Assembly (NCBI RefSeq): GCF_030463565.1
Contig: NC_134643.1
Location: forward strand, 122,370,309 to 122,434,308
DNA length: 64,000 nt
Source: Pelecanus crispus
Taxonomy: Eukaryota > Chordata > Aves > Pelecaniformes > Pelecanidae
Reading direction: 5' to 3'
Made by a program: the position numbers and the translations under genes. Within the stretch, counting starts at the first letter, position 1, and every line of letters starts with the position of its first letter. Under the pieces are notes generated by a model. The model did not search any database. It worked only from the letters and a program-made list of their open reading frames with translations, and was not told the origin of the DNA. Positions 48,401 through 59,198 of this stretch are shown here, piece by piece.

Positions 48401-51400
48401 AAGATAGAAACGGTCGTTCTTTTTTTATCCTTTTAGGGGAATGGGTGCCAGCTAGATTAGGGTAGGAATTGAAGAGATACCTGTGTTCATATGGAAGACC
48501 TGGTCATAAGCATTACATATCAAAAGGGAAAAAAAGCTTTAAGTTAACTGCGAGCTATGTACAAAGGTCAGTCACTGAAAAGTCTGGTAAACCAAAAGCA
48601 GGGAGATAGCAGGAGGGCAAGAGGGCAGTGTTCATTCAATGAATTGAGGGACGGAAGTGTACTATATCTCTTCTGAGTATGTGCCTGAATATTTGTGTGG
48701 TGAGTTATGTGTCATGTAGAGCAGTGTCGCAATCCCTCCTCACTTTCATGTGTTAAAGGAGCACGATGTGTTCCTTCCTCTTAATCACATGGCTAAGTTG
48801 GAAACTTCCCTTTAGCATTTATTCAGCTCATATATTGTCCTTCATTCCCTATTTTAGTGTTTTTGATGGCATATTATATAAATGGGCTGAAACCTGGGGA
48901 AGAAAAAAGATAATTGAAAAAATCAGCTCATCGGGAAGAACAGTTATCTTCATATGCTGTTTGCAATTGTTTCTTACAGTTCAGAAGTCAAAGTATTTTT
49001 CCTACTGACGTAATTGATGATCTTGCACCAGATACTACCTATTGTTTGAAAGTTCAAGCAACTCTTCCTTTCGAGTTGCAAGAAGGCCTATTCAGTCCCA
49101 TTCGTTGTATAAAAACCACCCGTAAAGGTACAGAGTAAAATCATCTTATTTTAAAACGATACTCAAGTTTAAACTGTTGGAAAGTAAGTTGTTCTAAAGC
49201 AATAGAAATATGCAGAAGTGCCGAGTTCCTACTCATTTTGGTATAACAGCAATCTTGACAGTTATGTACATGTTTGTATTTTAAATCAATATAAAATGTC
49301 ACCTATCAATATTAGAGTTTTGGTAGTACAAAAAGGTTTTTGCTCTGAGGCAAATTCTGTCCATTAATTTGGATTGCAAAAACTACTTCCTGTGTCTTGG
49401 AAAACTGGATATTTTTGAATTTGTGACTTTGAATCAGGAGGAAAGGGATGTGTACGTAGGCAAAACAAAAGCTGTTTGTATACTTGGCACTAAATGAATG
49501 CATATAAAGTTGAGCAAGGTTCAAAGCAGTATTTTTTTAATGCAAGCCTTGATGGATTTATTATGACAGCTTCTGAAGAATGGCATAGTGGCAGTTTGCC
49601 ACCAGTTGCTTGTTTTGCATGTCTAAATTTAAATTCTTTTATGTGCTGTTCAGGCGTCAGTTTAAGTACTTTTAAATTGTTTTTTTGAGGAAAAAAATAA
49701 CAGTGCAGGAATGTAGGAAGTCAATCGAACAGATGGTACATCAAAATTACTTTGTTTATGCATGTGTATTTTACATATTTTTCTCATCGAGTTATTGTTG
49801 AACCAGTTTATTTCTACTAAGCTCAACACTTCTGTACTTATTTTTTTCTGAATTTATTTTTAACTTTTTTTTTACTAAAGGCTTAATATGCTGTATATAT
49901 CACAGACTTTGATTTGCCATCTTTATAATGAAAACAGACAATTTATTTTTTTTAATTATTGAAAGTGTACCGTGACCATTCAAATGAGAAATGCCCATTC
50001 AGTGAGAAATTGCTGTACATAATATAAAGCTTTTCAGTAACTGTGGGTTTCCTTTTCTTTTAATTTTGAGCAGTGAATGACCTACTCTGTGCAACAAATG
50101 TGAGCATTTTTGCTTTGAATATGGAATTTTATCTGCATTGGAATAATCAGTATAAACAACATGTGAGCTACAATGTACAGTATCTCATGTGAGTTAAACA
50201 ATTTCCATATCTCTGTTTAAACAGGTTATGTCATTCTAAATGTCATCCATTGTATTTTGCAAATAGTTGTGAAAAGTTGAAGTGAAATACTTGGCAAAAG
50301 TGGCTTAATGTATTCATTGAAACATTGGGTACCTCATCTGGACACAGTGTGGCTTTTAAAAGGATTGCATATAACATCATATCCTAGAATTTCGGGGTAC
50401 TAGGCTTCTTCTAAGAGTGTTAAATACGTGATGGAATGGACTACTAAATATATGCTAAGTAACATTTTTAAAAGATGTGAAGTTTGCATTTGTACGTATC
50501 TTTTTGAATACGAAGAAATTAGATGACTAGAAGTGGGCAAAAATGCAGGTGTTCAAGGTTTCAATTGTCAACATATTTGATTACTTCTGGTCAGATCCCA
50601 ACATGGAAGAAAACCCCTCATGTCTATAAACCTGTATCTTAATATGCAGTTGTTGTACAAATGTTGTGGCCAGCATCTAAATGAAGAGGAGAGATACCTC
50701 TAGCATTCTTCTGGAATTCCTTTGACATGACAGAAAAATAATTGACTTAATAGAACTGTATGAAAAATCTTAATTTGGATTTAAAATATTTCTAAAACAG
50801 ATATATAATTTTTCTATTGAGGCTTGATTAAAGCACTAATTTGTATTTCCTGGTCCAGTTAACTTCATTGTTTCAGTTAAAAATGAAAAAACAGTATGCT
50901 AAATATGAGAAGTTTCTAAGAGGCCCATTCTTCCAAAAATAAAAAACCCTCGGTAGGACAAGTGAACATGCTTCTTTTTTTTTCTTCTTTTTTTTTTTTT
51001 TTTTTTTAAAAGAGTTCAAGGAACTCACATCAAAAACTATTAAAATATCTCTTGCAGGGGGTATCTAAAGAAACGTCATGAAGGTTACTCAGGGGAGTGG
51101 CTCAATGTACCTGGATGTGAAAACATCACTGATACACAATGCAATTTCTCATCTATCATCACTGCTACTTCTGGATTTTATCACCTCCGTGTGCAGGCCA
51201 TGAGTGAATATAATAAATCATGCTTGTCTAATGAAGTAAAAGTAGATCCTCTGATAACAAGTAAGCAAATGTGTTTTTCTTAAATTTTCGTTTCTCAACA
51301 AACTTGTACCTAATGCTGTTATTTGCAGAAAGAAACTTGCTAGATTAATGAAACTAAATACATAGTTCCCCTACAGAAACTGTGTTGGGAATCCTGGCCT

Positions 51401-54400
51401 CGTCAAGTTAAACAGGAGTTTTTCCATGGTCTTCTCTATTCAGCACAGCCAGTACTTCACTAAATTCAGAATTATACCATTTGCTTTACAAAATTAAACC
51501 ACAAAGCATTGTATGGCATTTTATAATCTCACTGTACACTACATTAATCGCTGCATGAGATTGTACTAGAAATATCCCTAGCCTGACTTTTGCCATTGAC
51601 AGGGAGCACTTCTTGATATCTCAGAAAAACGTTGCCAAAGTCAAATAATTTTGGAATTCACTTCCTCTATTTTCTCGTGCATCTACTCTCATCTCCTCCT
51701 TTTCTGTACCCCTGCACAGTGCACTCCTGTGCTGAAGCAGTATTACATTGACATACAACCCTGAAGAGCTTCATGAAAAAGCAGTCTTAAATGATAGTGA
51801 CATCCAGGTCAAAAATATGTAACTCTCTCCAGAGTGAAATTATAGTAATTTTTATCTTTGTTGCGCTCTTTTGATTTTGTGAGAAGTGTGACCTTACTAA
51901 AATGTTTGACTTCACACAAGTTATCAATCATAAATGTCAAGAAATATTTATCTAGTATGTAGGGTAATATTCCCTTGCCTTCCATATTGAATCAATAGCT
52001 ATTCTATGTCAGCTTTCCCTTGTCCAACCTCTTGGTAATTAGATAATTCTTTAATAAAGATAACAATGACCTAGGTAAACAATTCAACAAAAGAAAACAA
52101 ACTGTAATGCTTCTCACTTTTCAACTGTACTATAACTGTAAAAGAGGGTATATGTGAAAAAGAGGGCCCATATCCAGATGAGATTAAGAAGTGTTCAGTA
52201 GTTTCACTTTGACTTGCACTGAGTTAATCCCACTGTTGGTGTATTTCATGTCACTGAAACTTGAAGAAGCAACATATGAATGTGGAAAGAGAAAATAATT
52301 GAAATATTTCTCAGGACTTGAGATTCTGAATAAAGCTATTAGCCAAGTTGGACTTCTAAGTATATGTTTCTTAAAAATTGTCATAGATTTAAATTACAGT
52401 ATTTTAGGCAATATTTTTATTTGTATTCTTTCAGTCTTATTTTTAACTTTTTTTTTAAATGTCTTAAGATGAAATTGGCCCTCCTGGTATAAAGGTGGAC
52501 GTCAGTGATGTTTTGCTCCATATCCAGATTTCTCCTCCAGGAGGATCTGAGAGTGAAGTCACGAGGGGCTATGATGACTTGTCTTACTGGGTTCTGTATT
52601 GGAAGAATTCATCGAATAATGAGGTATGAACTAGTGAAATACTTAAAACAGTATATACGGTTTGTTATGATTTAAATGCTGAGTTTGAGTTCTCCTCAAG
52701 AAGCTTATTTTCAAAAGAGACACATATATGGTGTATCAATCATGCAATCAATTTGTTGGTTTTTTTTCTGAAAGACTTAAAAATCTGGTCAAGATGACTT
52801 ATCACAAAGTAATTGAGATTTTAATCTTTTTCTATTGATGTAGCTATATGTAATGATTTGCGGAATTGCACTGAGTTTTGTACAAGCTGCTAAATGGCTC
52901 ACTTCTGAATAGAAATTGTAGGGTTCTTGCGATGCCATCTTTCTTACGGTATGACTGTGCACTGTCTTCATTAATGTAGCTTCCAGCCCCTCAAATTCTT
53001 TTCTTTCTGTATTTGCAGTTTTAGCTATAGGTATCATAAAACAATAAAGTCTTGCATGCTTTTAGCTCATGTTTTAATGGATCTTTCCATTTTCTTTAAA
53101 TGCTTCTTATAGTAAAATATTTTAAAGTAACTGGTAAATGTGTATGTGTAAATGTGTGGAAGAAGAGAAGAAAACAAACTGTAACAGGAAGAAGTTTCTT
53201 CTTGCATGCAGCTTTAAACTGTAAAACTTCAGTATGGTGAAAGCAGTTGGTTCTTGCCAATAAGTGTTCCCTGAATGTGTTTGCTTAGGAGAGAGTTGTG
53301 TGGTTTCTTTCAGTTAATTTAATCCAAGTGCAGAATGGTGTCTGACTCCTTATAGAATTACTGCTTCAACAGAGGTCAAAATTCTAATCTATTTGGGTGA
53401 CTCTTGTACTATTTATGTGCATCTTATTCTTCCAATTTTTCTTTTTCAGGAGGAAATCAAAATGAAAGAGATAAAACAGACAATAGGGACACTCTCTGAT
53501 CTAATGCCCTCGACTTTGTACTGTGTAAAAGCACAAGCATTCTCGAGGGCTTACAACAAAAGCAGTCATTACAGCAAAGAGCAATGCATCAGAACACCTG
53601 GAGGTAGGAAAGGCTTGGGAATTGTTACACCACTGGAAGTAAAATTGTTAACCCTTCATAGGCCTTTGTAGGTCTCACTAGTTAAAAAATATTTGCAGCA
53701 TGACCTAATGGCCTCACAGAGTTGGCACCTAGTTGGGCAGAGATCTGTATCAGCAGTGTCACTTTGCTGCTCTGTGCTCTCTCCTATAGCTAAACTAATA
53801 AATTGCTTCTGTTCGGACCTGATCAAAATTACATTCTGGTTATTCCACCACACAACTCAGTTTAGAAATTATCTCAGATTAATAATTGTAATGACTGTGA
53901 ATTAAACTTGGTTCTGTACAATGACTTGTTAACAGGCAAGCTTTAATTTCCAGTACTTTCAAGATACTTTTAGGAGGGTGCAAGGAATCACTAAATGTTG
54001 CTATGTTTTCAAGAATTCTTGAAATTATCTTAATTCTTCTGTGAATGAACTAAATTTAAAAAAAAATATATATATGCTAAAGTATGAGAAGACAAATCAT
54101 CAGACTCATGATAGCTGAAAGCTCACCTTTGTGCAAAATGATAATATATCTGTAGGTGGATTACACTCAGAACATAACAGGAAGTTATCTGTTGAATGTA
54201 ATTTGGCCAATTATCTTCTATTAATAGGCTGTAACGCTAGAAAAATTGCTAAATATCCAAACTGACTTAAAGCTAAGAAAATGTAATAATAGTAATGCTA
54301 CTTTCTCGCATCTTAAGCTCTTGGGATTCATTTCTGTTGTAGTCCTTGATGCTTTGTCTTTATCAGGCCTAAAAAGAAGTATTACTTTTTTTACCGTCAC

Positions 54401-57400
54401 GAAGAAATTCTTTAATCTATTTTACTAGTTATATATCAGTCTTCCCCATATCCTTCTATTATAATGAGCCTATTTAAGACCAAGCAGTACATTCAAGACT
54501 CTGTATTGACAGATGCAGTCATACAGATCATGCCCATACTTCCCATTGTGGGGAAGTGGAAATCTTTGTGTGGAATCCACATCCCAGTGTGGAAATCTTT
54601 CATTCTTTGATCATTTGTACCAACTGGAAATAGAGATAAAAAGACCTGACTGTCTCATCTTGGTTATTTGTAAAGTGTCTCCTGGTATATATTAATTTTA
54701 GTATGTTCAAATTCCATTGAGTGAGCTTGTTTGTTAGCTATAGTGCCAGAGAATATGTTGCATAGCAGAAGAGTGGAGGGGAGAAGGAGGCTTGCAAGAC
54801 TTGAACTTCAGTACTGAATAGCTTATGACCATATAGATAAATTTGTTTGTTTGTTTATTTGACTGCAATATTTTACTGTCAAAAGCTGGATTCTGTCATG
54901 TATACTCCTTCTACCATAAAGTGCCAATCTTAAGTCCTGGAACTGAGCCTAACCTTTTAGAAGGTTTTCAACAGTTCCTGGGTTAATACAGGAATGCAGG
55001 ACCATAGACTCATAGAATAGTTTGGGTTGGAAGGGAACTTCAGAGGTCATCTAGTCCAATCCCCCTGCCTTGGGCAGGGACATCTTTCAACTAGATCAGG
55101 TTGCTCCAAGCCTCATCCAACCTGACCTTGAACCTCCAACCTTACCAATGGTGGGGCAGCCACAACTTCTCTGGGTAACCTGTTCCAGTGTCTCACCACC
55201 CTCATCGTAAAGAATTTCTTCCCTGTGTCCAGTCTAAACCTACCCTCTTTCCGTTTAAAACTGTTGCCCCTTGTCCTGTCACTACAGGCTTTGGTAAAAA
55301 GTGTGTCTTTTTTTTCTAAGCCCCATTTAAATACTGAAAGGCTGCAGTAAGGTCTCCCCAGAGCTTTCTCTTCTCTAGGCTGAACAACCGCAACTCTCTC
55401 AGCCTTTCTTCATAGGAGAGGTGTTCCAACCCTCTGACCATTTTTGTGGCCCTCCTCTGGACCTGTTGTCAACAGGTCCATGTCTGTCTTTTGCTGGGGA
55501 CCCCAGAGCTGGATGCAGTACTCCAGGTGGGGTCTCATGAGAGTGGAGTAGAGGGGCAGCATCACCTCCCTCCACCTGCTGGCCACTTCTTTTTATGCAG
55601 CACAGGATACGGTTGGCTTTCTGGGCTGCAAGCACATGTTGCCAGCTCATGTCTAATTTTTCATCCACCAGTATTCCCCAGGTCCTTCTCAGCAGGGCTG
55701 CTCTCAATCCACTCATCCCCCAGTCTATATTGATTCTGGAGATTGCCCCAATCCAGGTGCAGGACTTTGCACTTGGCCTTGTTGAACTTCATGAGATTCA
55801 CCTGGACCTACTCCTCAAGCCTGTCAGGGTCTCTCTGGATGGTGTCCCTTCCCTCAAGCTAATCAGCTGCACCACTCAGCTTGACATCATCAAGTTGATG
55901 ACACCATGTTTGAGCACTGAAGTGAAATTCTTCTCTCCTTTCTTACTGACAAAGTAAAATGTTGTGCTGAGCTAGTGTCTAGACTGCCAGTGTAGAAAAT
56001 AACTGGAGTAGCCTTAGGATTGATTCTTATTAGATAAGCATCTGAAAGGAACAGAGGCTCACTGGAAGATCCTTTTTCTCTCTGTTGGTTGTGGTGTAGT
56101 CATCTGAAGCTTACAACTGGAGTTCCTCTCCTGTCCAAAAAACCATGTGGATGCTTTTGGGCCCCTGAAGATCCTGCAAATGTAGACACTCTAATACTGG
56201 CTAAATAACTGTGGTTCAACTTCACTGTAGTAATTGCCCATTCTTACTCCATAGCCCATGGGAATTCTTACTCCTGTATCTCTGCCTGTCCTCATTTTGG
56301 CTGGGATAGAGTTAATTTTCTTCCTAGTAGCTGGCATAGTGCTGTGTTTTGGATTTAGTAGGAGAATAATGCTGATAACACACTGATGTTTTAGTTGTTG
56401 CTACGTACTGCTTATACTAGTCAAGGACTTTTCAGCTTCCCATGCTCTGCCAGTGCACAAGAAACTGGGAGGGGGCACAGCCAGAATAGTTGATCCAAAC
56501 TGACCAAAGGGCTATTCCATACCATATGACGTCATGCTCAGTATAGAAACTGGGGGGGGTTGGCTGGGGAGCAGCGATCGCTGCTCGGGAACTGTCTGGG
56601 TATCGGTCGGCGGGAGGTGAGCAATTGCATTGTGCATCACTTGCTTTGTGTATCATTATTATTATTATCATTATTGTTATTATCATTACTATTTTACTTT
56701 ATTTCAATTATTAAACTGTTCTTATCTCAACCCAGGAGTGTTTCTCACTCTTACTCCTCCAATTCTCTCCCCCATCCCATCGGGGTAGGGGGAGTGAGGG
56801 AGTGGCTGTGTGGTACTTACTTGCTGGCTGGGGCTAAACCACGACACTGCCTTTTTAAAGGATAGAGCTCTATCAATTATGTATTATGTTCCTTGGGGTT
56901 AGACCCTGTACACAAGCAATAGCGCAATAGATTTACATGTATCAGGTGCTTCATGGTAGCTGTCTATGTGCAGCCTTTTTGTCCTGCTGTCAAGTAGTGA
57001 CATATAACTGGAATATAACTGGGAATAACTGGATCTTGGTTCTGATCCTGACTGCAAATGCCTGTGTTCTTATACTGAGTAACTATTTTGTGCTGTGTTT
57101 TTAATAAAATTATCTAAGATATTGGAATGCCATAATTTTTGTAATGATCATCATGGCTGGGTATACTGTTGTAGAAATGTGAAATTTTATGATAAATACT
57201 GTAGCAGATTTGGAGATAATCTGTTCTTTAATCTTTGTAGCTTATGAATACCTAGACTGAATGTTTTTTTACTTTTTAGATAGAATTTTACCTCTGATCA
57301 TTTTAGCAACATTTGTGTTTATGAATACCTAGACTTGAATGGTTTTTTTTCACTTTTTAGATAAAAAGATACCTCTGACCATTTTAGCGACATTTGGAAC

Positions 57401-59182
57401 TTCCCTGTTTGCTGTCTTGCTTGTGGCTGCGCTACTTACTTTTGGCGTGTATCAAGCCTACAATAAAATCAAATATGTGTTCTTTCCATCATGCCAGCCT
57501 CCTTTGAACATCGAGGTAAGATGAGACATATTTTTCTCATTCATTAAGCAGATGTATTTTTAGGAAAATGAACAGAAAATATTATGAAAAAATGTTTATC
57601 TGTTATCCTGTCGTCTTATGGGTATGCCAAGATTAATTGTATAGGTTTTAACAAAGTGCAGGAATTCCTGTGGAAAAAATGGGTAGTATCAATTTCTAGA
57701 TTTCTGCGATTAGCAAATATTTTAACTTTTATGTTTTTTCTTCTATCTGTGCAAAAGTGTTGCTCACGATCCTTCATTCCAGAGAGTGTGCATGTCTACC
57801 CAATGTGATAATGTACTTTTGCCCTGCTATGTGAGACCAGAAATGTTTTTCCATTGTGTTATCTGGAAAAGCATGGTCTAGCCTTTTTGCCATCCTTTAA
57901 AACTCAGGAGGAGGCAAAAATGCAAGTCCAGGCTTTAGAGGACATTTTAGCATAGCAGGCAGAATATGAGTGTACCGTCTCCTGACCTAGAGGCCTGGGT
58001 GGTCTCTAAAAAGGCAGTTGTTGTCCAAATTCCAGCTCAGCTCAGCATGGGTAGTACTTAGTAGGGATCCTGTTCTGGAATGAACAGGGCAACACATAAG
58101 TGTAGGCATATTCTGAAATGTAGCAAGAACTGCTTTTCACTATGTGCTTTCTTCTGTGTCTCTCGGAACACTGATGTTGTGCAGTGTGTGGCCTTCCTAA
58201 CACGTGTCATCTTCTCGCTGAAGCTCCTAGGATATGTAGTATACACAGCTTTCTGAGTAAAGTTGTAATTTAAAACCAGTTTCATAGTTTACAAGGGCTA
58301 ATCTGAATTCAGTTTATTTGTAAGGCAGTATTTTAGCTGGTTTGTTCAGTAAAATACTGGTAATGTAATTAATGCAATGCATATTTAGAACCTTTTGTTA
58401 AGGATTGGATATAAATGACTGCTTCAGAGAATGGATTTAAAGCATGTAGGGTAGACAGCGGTGCACTGTTGAGAGCTCTATAAGGCTTGGTATCCACAGC
58501 AGCAGCTTGCTTTCTCTTTCTTCTTTCAGACTTTGCCTTATAACTGGTAATGATTTGTAGACTTTGCAAACACATGCCTATCATTCCCGTGCTACTGCAT
58601 GATATTTGACAGTGTTCTAAATTAAGATTTTCCTTTAGTTCTTGTGTGGCCTCATAAGGCTATAATCAATGAAATATTGCATTTATATAGATGATTGACA
58701 GCTACTAACATAGCAAAAGAGTTAAGATTAATGTTAGAGTAATTCTTTTAGTGTTTGATTATATGAATGTAACTAAACTTCATCCTAACTTTGAGTTTGT
58801 GACTTAGGGAAACAAGTGGCATATTATAGGTAGAAAACCTCATGATGCTACTGAATATGATAAACCAGATTTGTACAGCTGTGGTGTTAAGTGGAATCAT
58901 TATTAAGGTATTATGTATGAATGTTCATCTCTTTTTCTGCTTCTCTTTTTGCAGGGATTTGGACGACAGCTCTTTCACAGTCCTTATCTGTCAGCTACAG
59001 AAGAACCAACAGAAAATTGTTCTGTCATTGAGACTATCATCACAGAAGAAGTAAATCAAAGCGATTTTAAAGACTACAAACATTCTACACAGAGCAGTCG
59101 AGATTCAGGAAATTATTCTAACGATGACGATACTTCAGGGAGCAAAGTGTCAGAAGAAATGCTAGAAAAGGAAATAGTGTAA
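36379..59182 (+). CDS. IFNAR1: Interferon alpha/beta receptor 1, complete, eleven exons
   Basis: Low-affinity, TYK2-binding chain of the type I interferon receptor. Exons: 36379-36475, 45095-45215, 46796-46989, 47687-47835, 48980-49127, 50074-50188, 51058-51260, 52469-52623, 53450-53603, 57361-57515, 58955-59182. They total 1719 nt, 572 aa (human 557). Residues 1-33 are the signal peptide. Four FNIII domains D1-D4 fill about 34-445, two exons each with the phase pattern 2-1-0-1 repeated. The transmembrane helix is about 451-476. The tail keeps the TYK2/endocytosis motif YVFFPS (Tyr484) and the phosphodegron DSGNYS (547-552), which recruits beta-TrCP in mammals. The transmembrane exon acceptor is tandemly duplicated in the intron before it. 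The ATG was chosen because the signal peptide follows directly; the frame stays open upstream to 36037. Confidence 0.95.
37190..37708 (+). mobile_element. CR1 LINE 3' fragment in IFNAR1 intron 1
   Basis: CACCTGGAGTACTGCATCCAG, GAGAGAGTTAGGGTTATTCAG, GGTAATGGTCTTAAACT and the TTCTATGATTCT tail mark a CR1 of a subfamily different from the copy at 16239. It has frame interruptions. Confidence 0.88.
38441..38585. repeat. A/T-rich low-complexity patch
   Basis: TAATTAAAATATTATAAATT-type sequence, almost free of G and C, in IFNAR1 intron 1. Confidence 0.6.
39525..39720 (+). mobile_element. Old CR1-like fragment
   Basis: CAGCTGGAGTATTGTGAATTT with TGTTTCAAGC and CATTCAGAAAG resembles the CR1 CACCTGGAGTACTGTGTCCAG region, strongly decayed. 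Confidence 0.4.
40714..40748. repeat. Poly-A tract
   Basis: Near-pure A run of 35 nt; just before it lies GGCCATCTAGTCCAGTGTTC, typical of a decayed retroelement end. Confidence 0.75.
41020..41345 (-). mobile_element. Ancient CR1/L3-type element, reverse orientation
   Basis: TCATATCCTCCCCTCGGTCTC, TTCAGGCTGAAGAATCATAG, GAAGCTGTCCATACC and CTAGAGCTGCACAGGGTG follow the order of an old amniote CR1-type repeat read antisense. Sequence decay is high. Confidence 0.45.
45095..45215 (+). CDS. IFNAR1: IFNAR1 exon 2, D1 first half
   Basis: Acceptor TTTCTTGTAG, donor GTAAGT, 121 nt, ends in phase 2. Encodes [20 protein letters not shown], matching [20 protein letters not shown] in human. Confidence 0.95.
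45403..45539 (-). mobile_element. Internally deleted antisense solo LTR (137 bp)
   Basis: The reverse complement begins TGTGCTGGTTTTTGCTGGG and ends AAACCACAACA, the two ends of the LTR family seen at 16148, 56287 and 60631. Its middle (about 400 bp) is missing: ATTTTCTT joins directly to ACTTTTACTCTTCC. Flanks are GTTCA and GTTTG, so the target duplication is imperfect or decayed. It lies 187 bp after IFNAR1 exon 2. Confidence 0.85.
46796..46989 (+). CDS. IFNAR1: IFNAR1 exon 3, D1 second half
   Basis: Acceptor TTTCTAACAG, donor GTATGA, 194 nt, ends in phase 1. Encodes [14 protein letters not shown], the D1 disulfide loop (GCQNITSTKCNFSS in human), and [14 protein letters not shown]. Confidence 0.95.
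47687..47835 (+). CDS. IFNAR1: IFNAR1 exon 4, D2 first half
   Basis: Acceptor ATTTGCAG, donor GTATGA, 149 nt, ends in phase 0. Encodes [20 protein letters not shown] and [13 protein letters not shown] (YSLVIWKNSSGVE in human). Confidence 0.95.
48980..49127 (+). CDS. IFNAR1: IFNAR1 exon 5, D2 second half
   Basis: Acceptor TTTCTTACAG, donor GTACAG, 148 nt, ends in phase 1. Encodes [17 protein letters not shown] and [10 protein letters not shown], matching LSPETTYCLKVKAALL and YSPVHCIKTT. Confidence 0.95.
50074..50188 (+). CDS. IFNAR1: IFNAR1 exon 6, D3 first half
   Basis: Acceptor TTTTGAGCAG, donor GTGAGT, 115 nt, ends in phase 2. Encodes [20 protein letters not shown] and VSYNVQYL; compare NIEVSVQNQNYVLKWDYTY. 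Confidence 0.9.
50974..51007. repeat. Poly-T tract upstream of IFNAR1 exon 7
   Basis: About 34 nt, nearly all T, starting 84 bp before the exon 7 acceptor. It may serve as an extended polypyrimidine tract. Confidence 0.8.
51058..51260 (+). CDS. IFNAR1: IFNAR1 exon 7, D3 second half
   Basis: Acceptor TCTCTTGCAG after a long T tract, donor GTAAGC, 203 nt, ends in phase 1. Encodes [19 protein letters not shown] (IPDCENVKTTQCVFP in human) and [16 protein letters not shown]. Confidence 0.93.
52469..52623 (+). CDS. IFNAR1: IFNAR1 exon 8, D4 first half
   Basis: Acceptor TGTCTTAAG, a weaker AAG type; donor GTATGA; 155 nt; ends in phase 0. Encodes [20 protein letters not shown] and [13 protein letters not shown]. 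The start resembles D2 ([10 protein letters not shown]), consistent with internal duplication. Confidence 0.93.
53450..53603 (+). CDS. IFNAR1: IFNAR1 exon 9, D4 second half
   Basis: Acceptor CTTTTTCAG, donor GTAGGA, 154 nt, ends in phase 1. Encodes [20 protein letters not shown] and [11 protein letters not shown] (LTVYCVKARAH and CEKTKPG in human). If not spliced, the frame runs 22 further codons to a stop at 53669-53671. Confidence 0.94.
55002..55915 (-). mobile_element. CR1 LINE fragment, antisense, in IFNAR1 intron 9
   Basis: Starts on the + strand with CATAGAATAGTTTGGGTTGG, the reverse of a CR1 3' end. It continues through CTCCAGGTGGGGTCTCATGAG and TTGAACTTCATGAGATTCACC to about GATGACACCATG. 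Frames are interrupted. Confidence 0.9.
56282..56851 (+). mobile_element. Solo ERV LTR in IFNAR1 intron 9 with 5-bp duplication CTGCC
   Basis: LTR 56287-56846 (560 bp) starts TGTCCTCATTTTGGCTGGG and ends AAACCACGACA. A perfect 5-bp duplication CTGCC lies at 56282-56286 and 56847-56851. It contains a full CRE TGACGTCA (56527-56534), TATAGAAACT, an ATT microsatellite and an ATTAAA signal. Same orientation as IFNAR1. No internal viral genes. Confidence 0.93.
57242..57397 (+). repeat. Tandem duplication across the IFNAR1 exon 10 acceptor
   Basis: Copy 1 about 57242-57317, copy 2 about 57319-57397. Both contain TTATGAATACCTAGACT, a T tract, ACTTTTTAGATA, then ACCTCTGA.CATTTTAGC.ACATTTG. The two AG acceptors are at 57278-57279 and 57359-57360, 81 bp apart. 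Copies differ by scattered substitutions and small indels. Confidence 0.92.
57361..57515 (+). CDS. IFNAR1: IFNAR1 exon 10, transmembrane segment
   Basis: Acceptor CACTTTTTAG, donor GTAAGA, 155 nt, ends in phase 0. Encodes [20 protein letters not shown], the rest of the helix, then [19 protein letters not shown] (INYVFFPSLKPSSSIDE in human). The acceptor and the first ~12 codons are duplicated 81 bp upstream. Confidence 0.94.
58955..59182 (+). CDS. IFNAR1: IFNAR1 exon 11, cytoplasmic tail
   Basis: Acceptor CTTTTTGCAG; 75 codons then TAA. Encodes [17 protein letters not shown], then [20 protein letters not shown] and EEMLEKEIV, matching the human tail (SQDSGNYSNEDESESKTSEE). Confidence 0.96.
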   Translation, partial: GFGRQLFHSPYLSATEEPTENCSVIETIITEEVNQSDFKDYKHSTQSSRDSGNYSNDDDTSGSKVSEEMLEKEIV

Positions 59183-59192
59183 CTTTTCAGAA

Positions 59193-59198
59193 AATAAA
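59193..59198 (+). terminator. IFNAR1: Proximal poly(A) signal AATAAA, IFNAR1
   Basis: Only 10 nt after the stop codon. The downstream element is weak (TATGTGGG). Confidence 0.4.
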
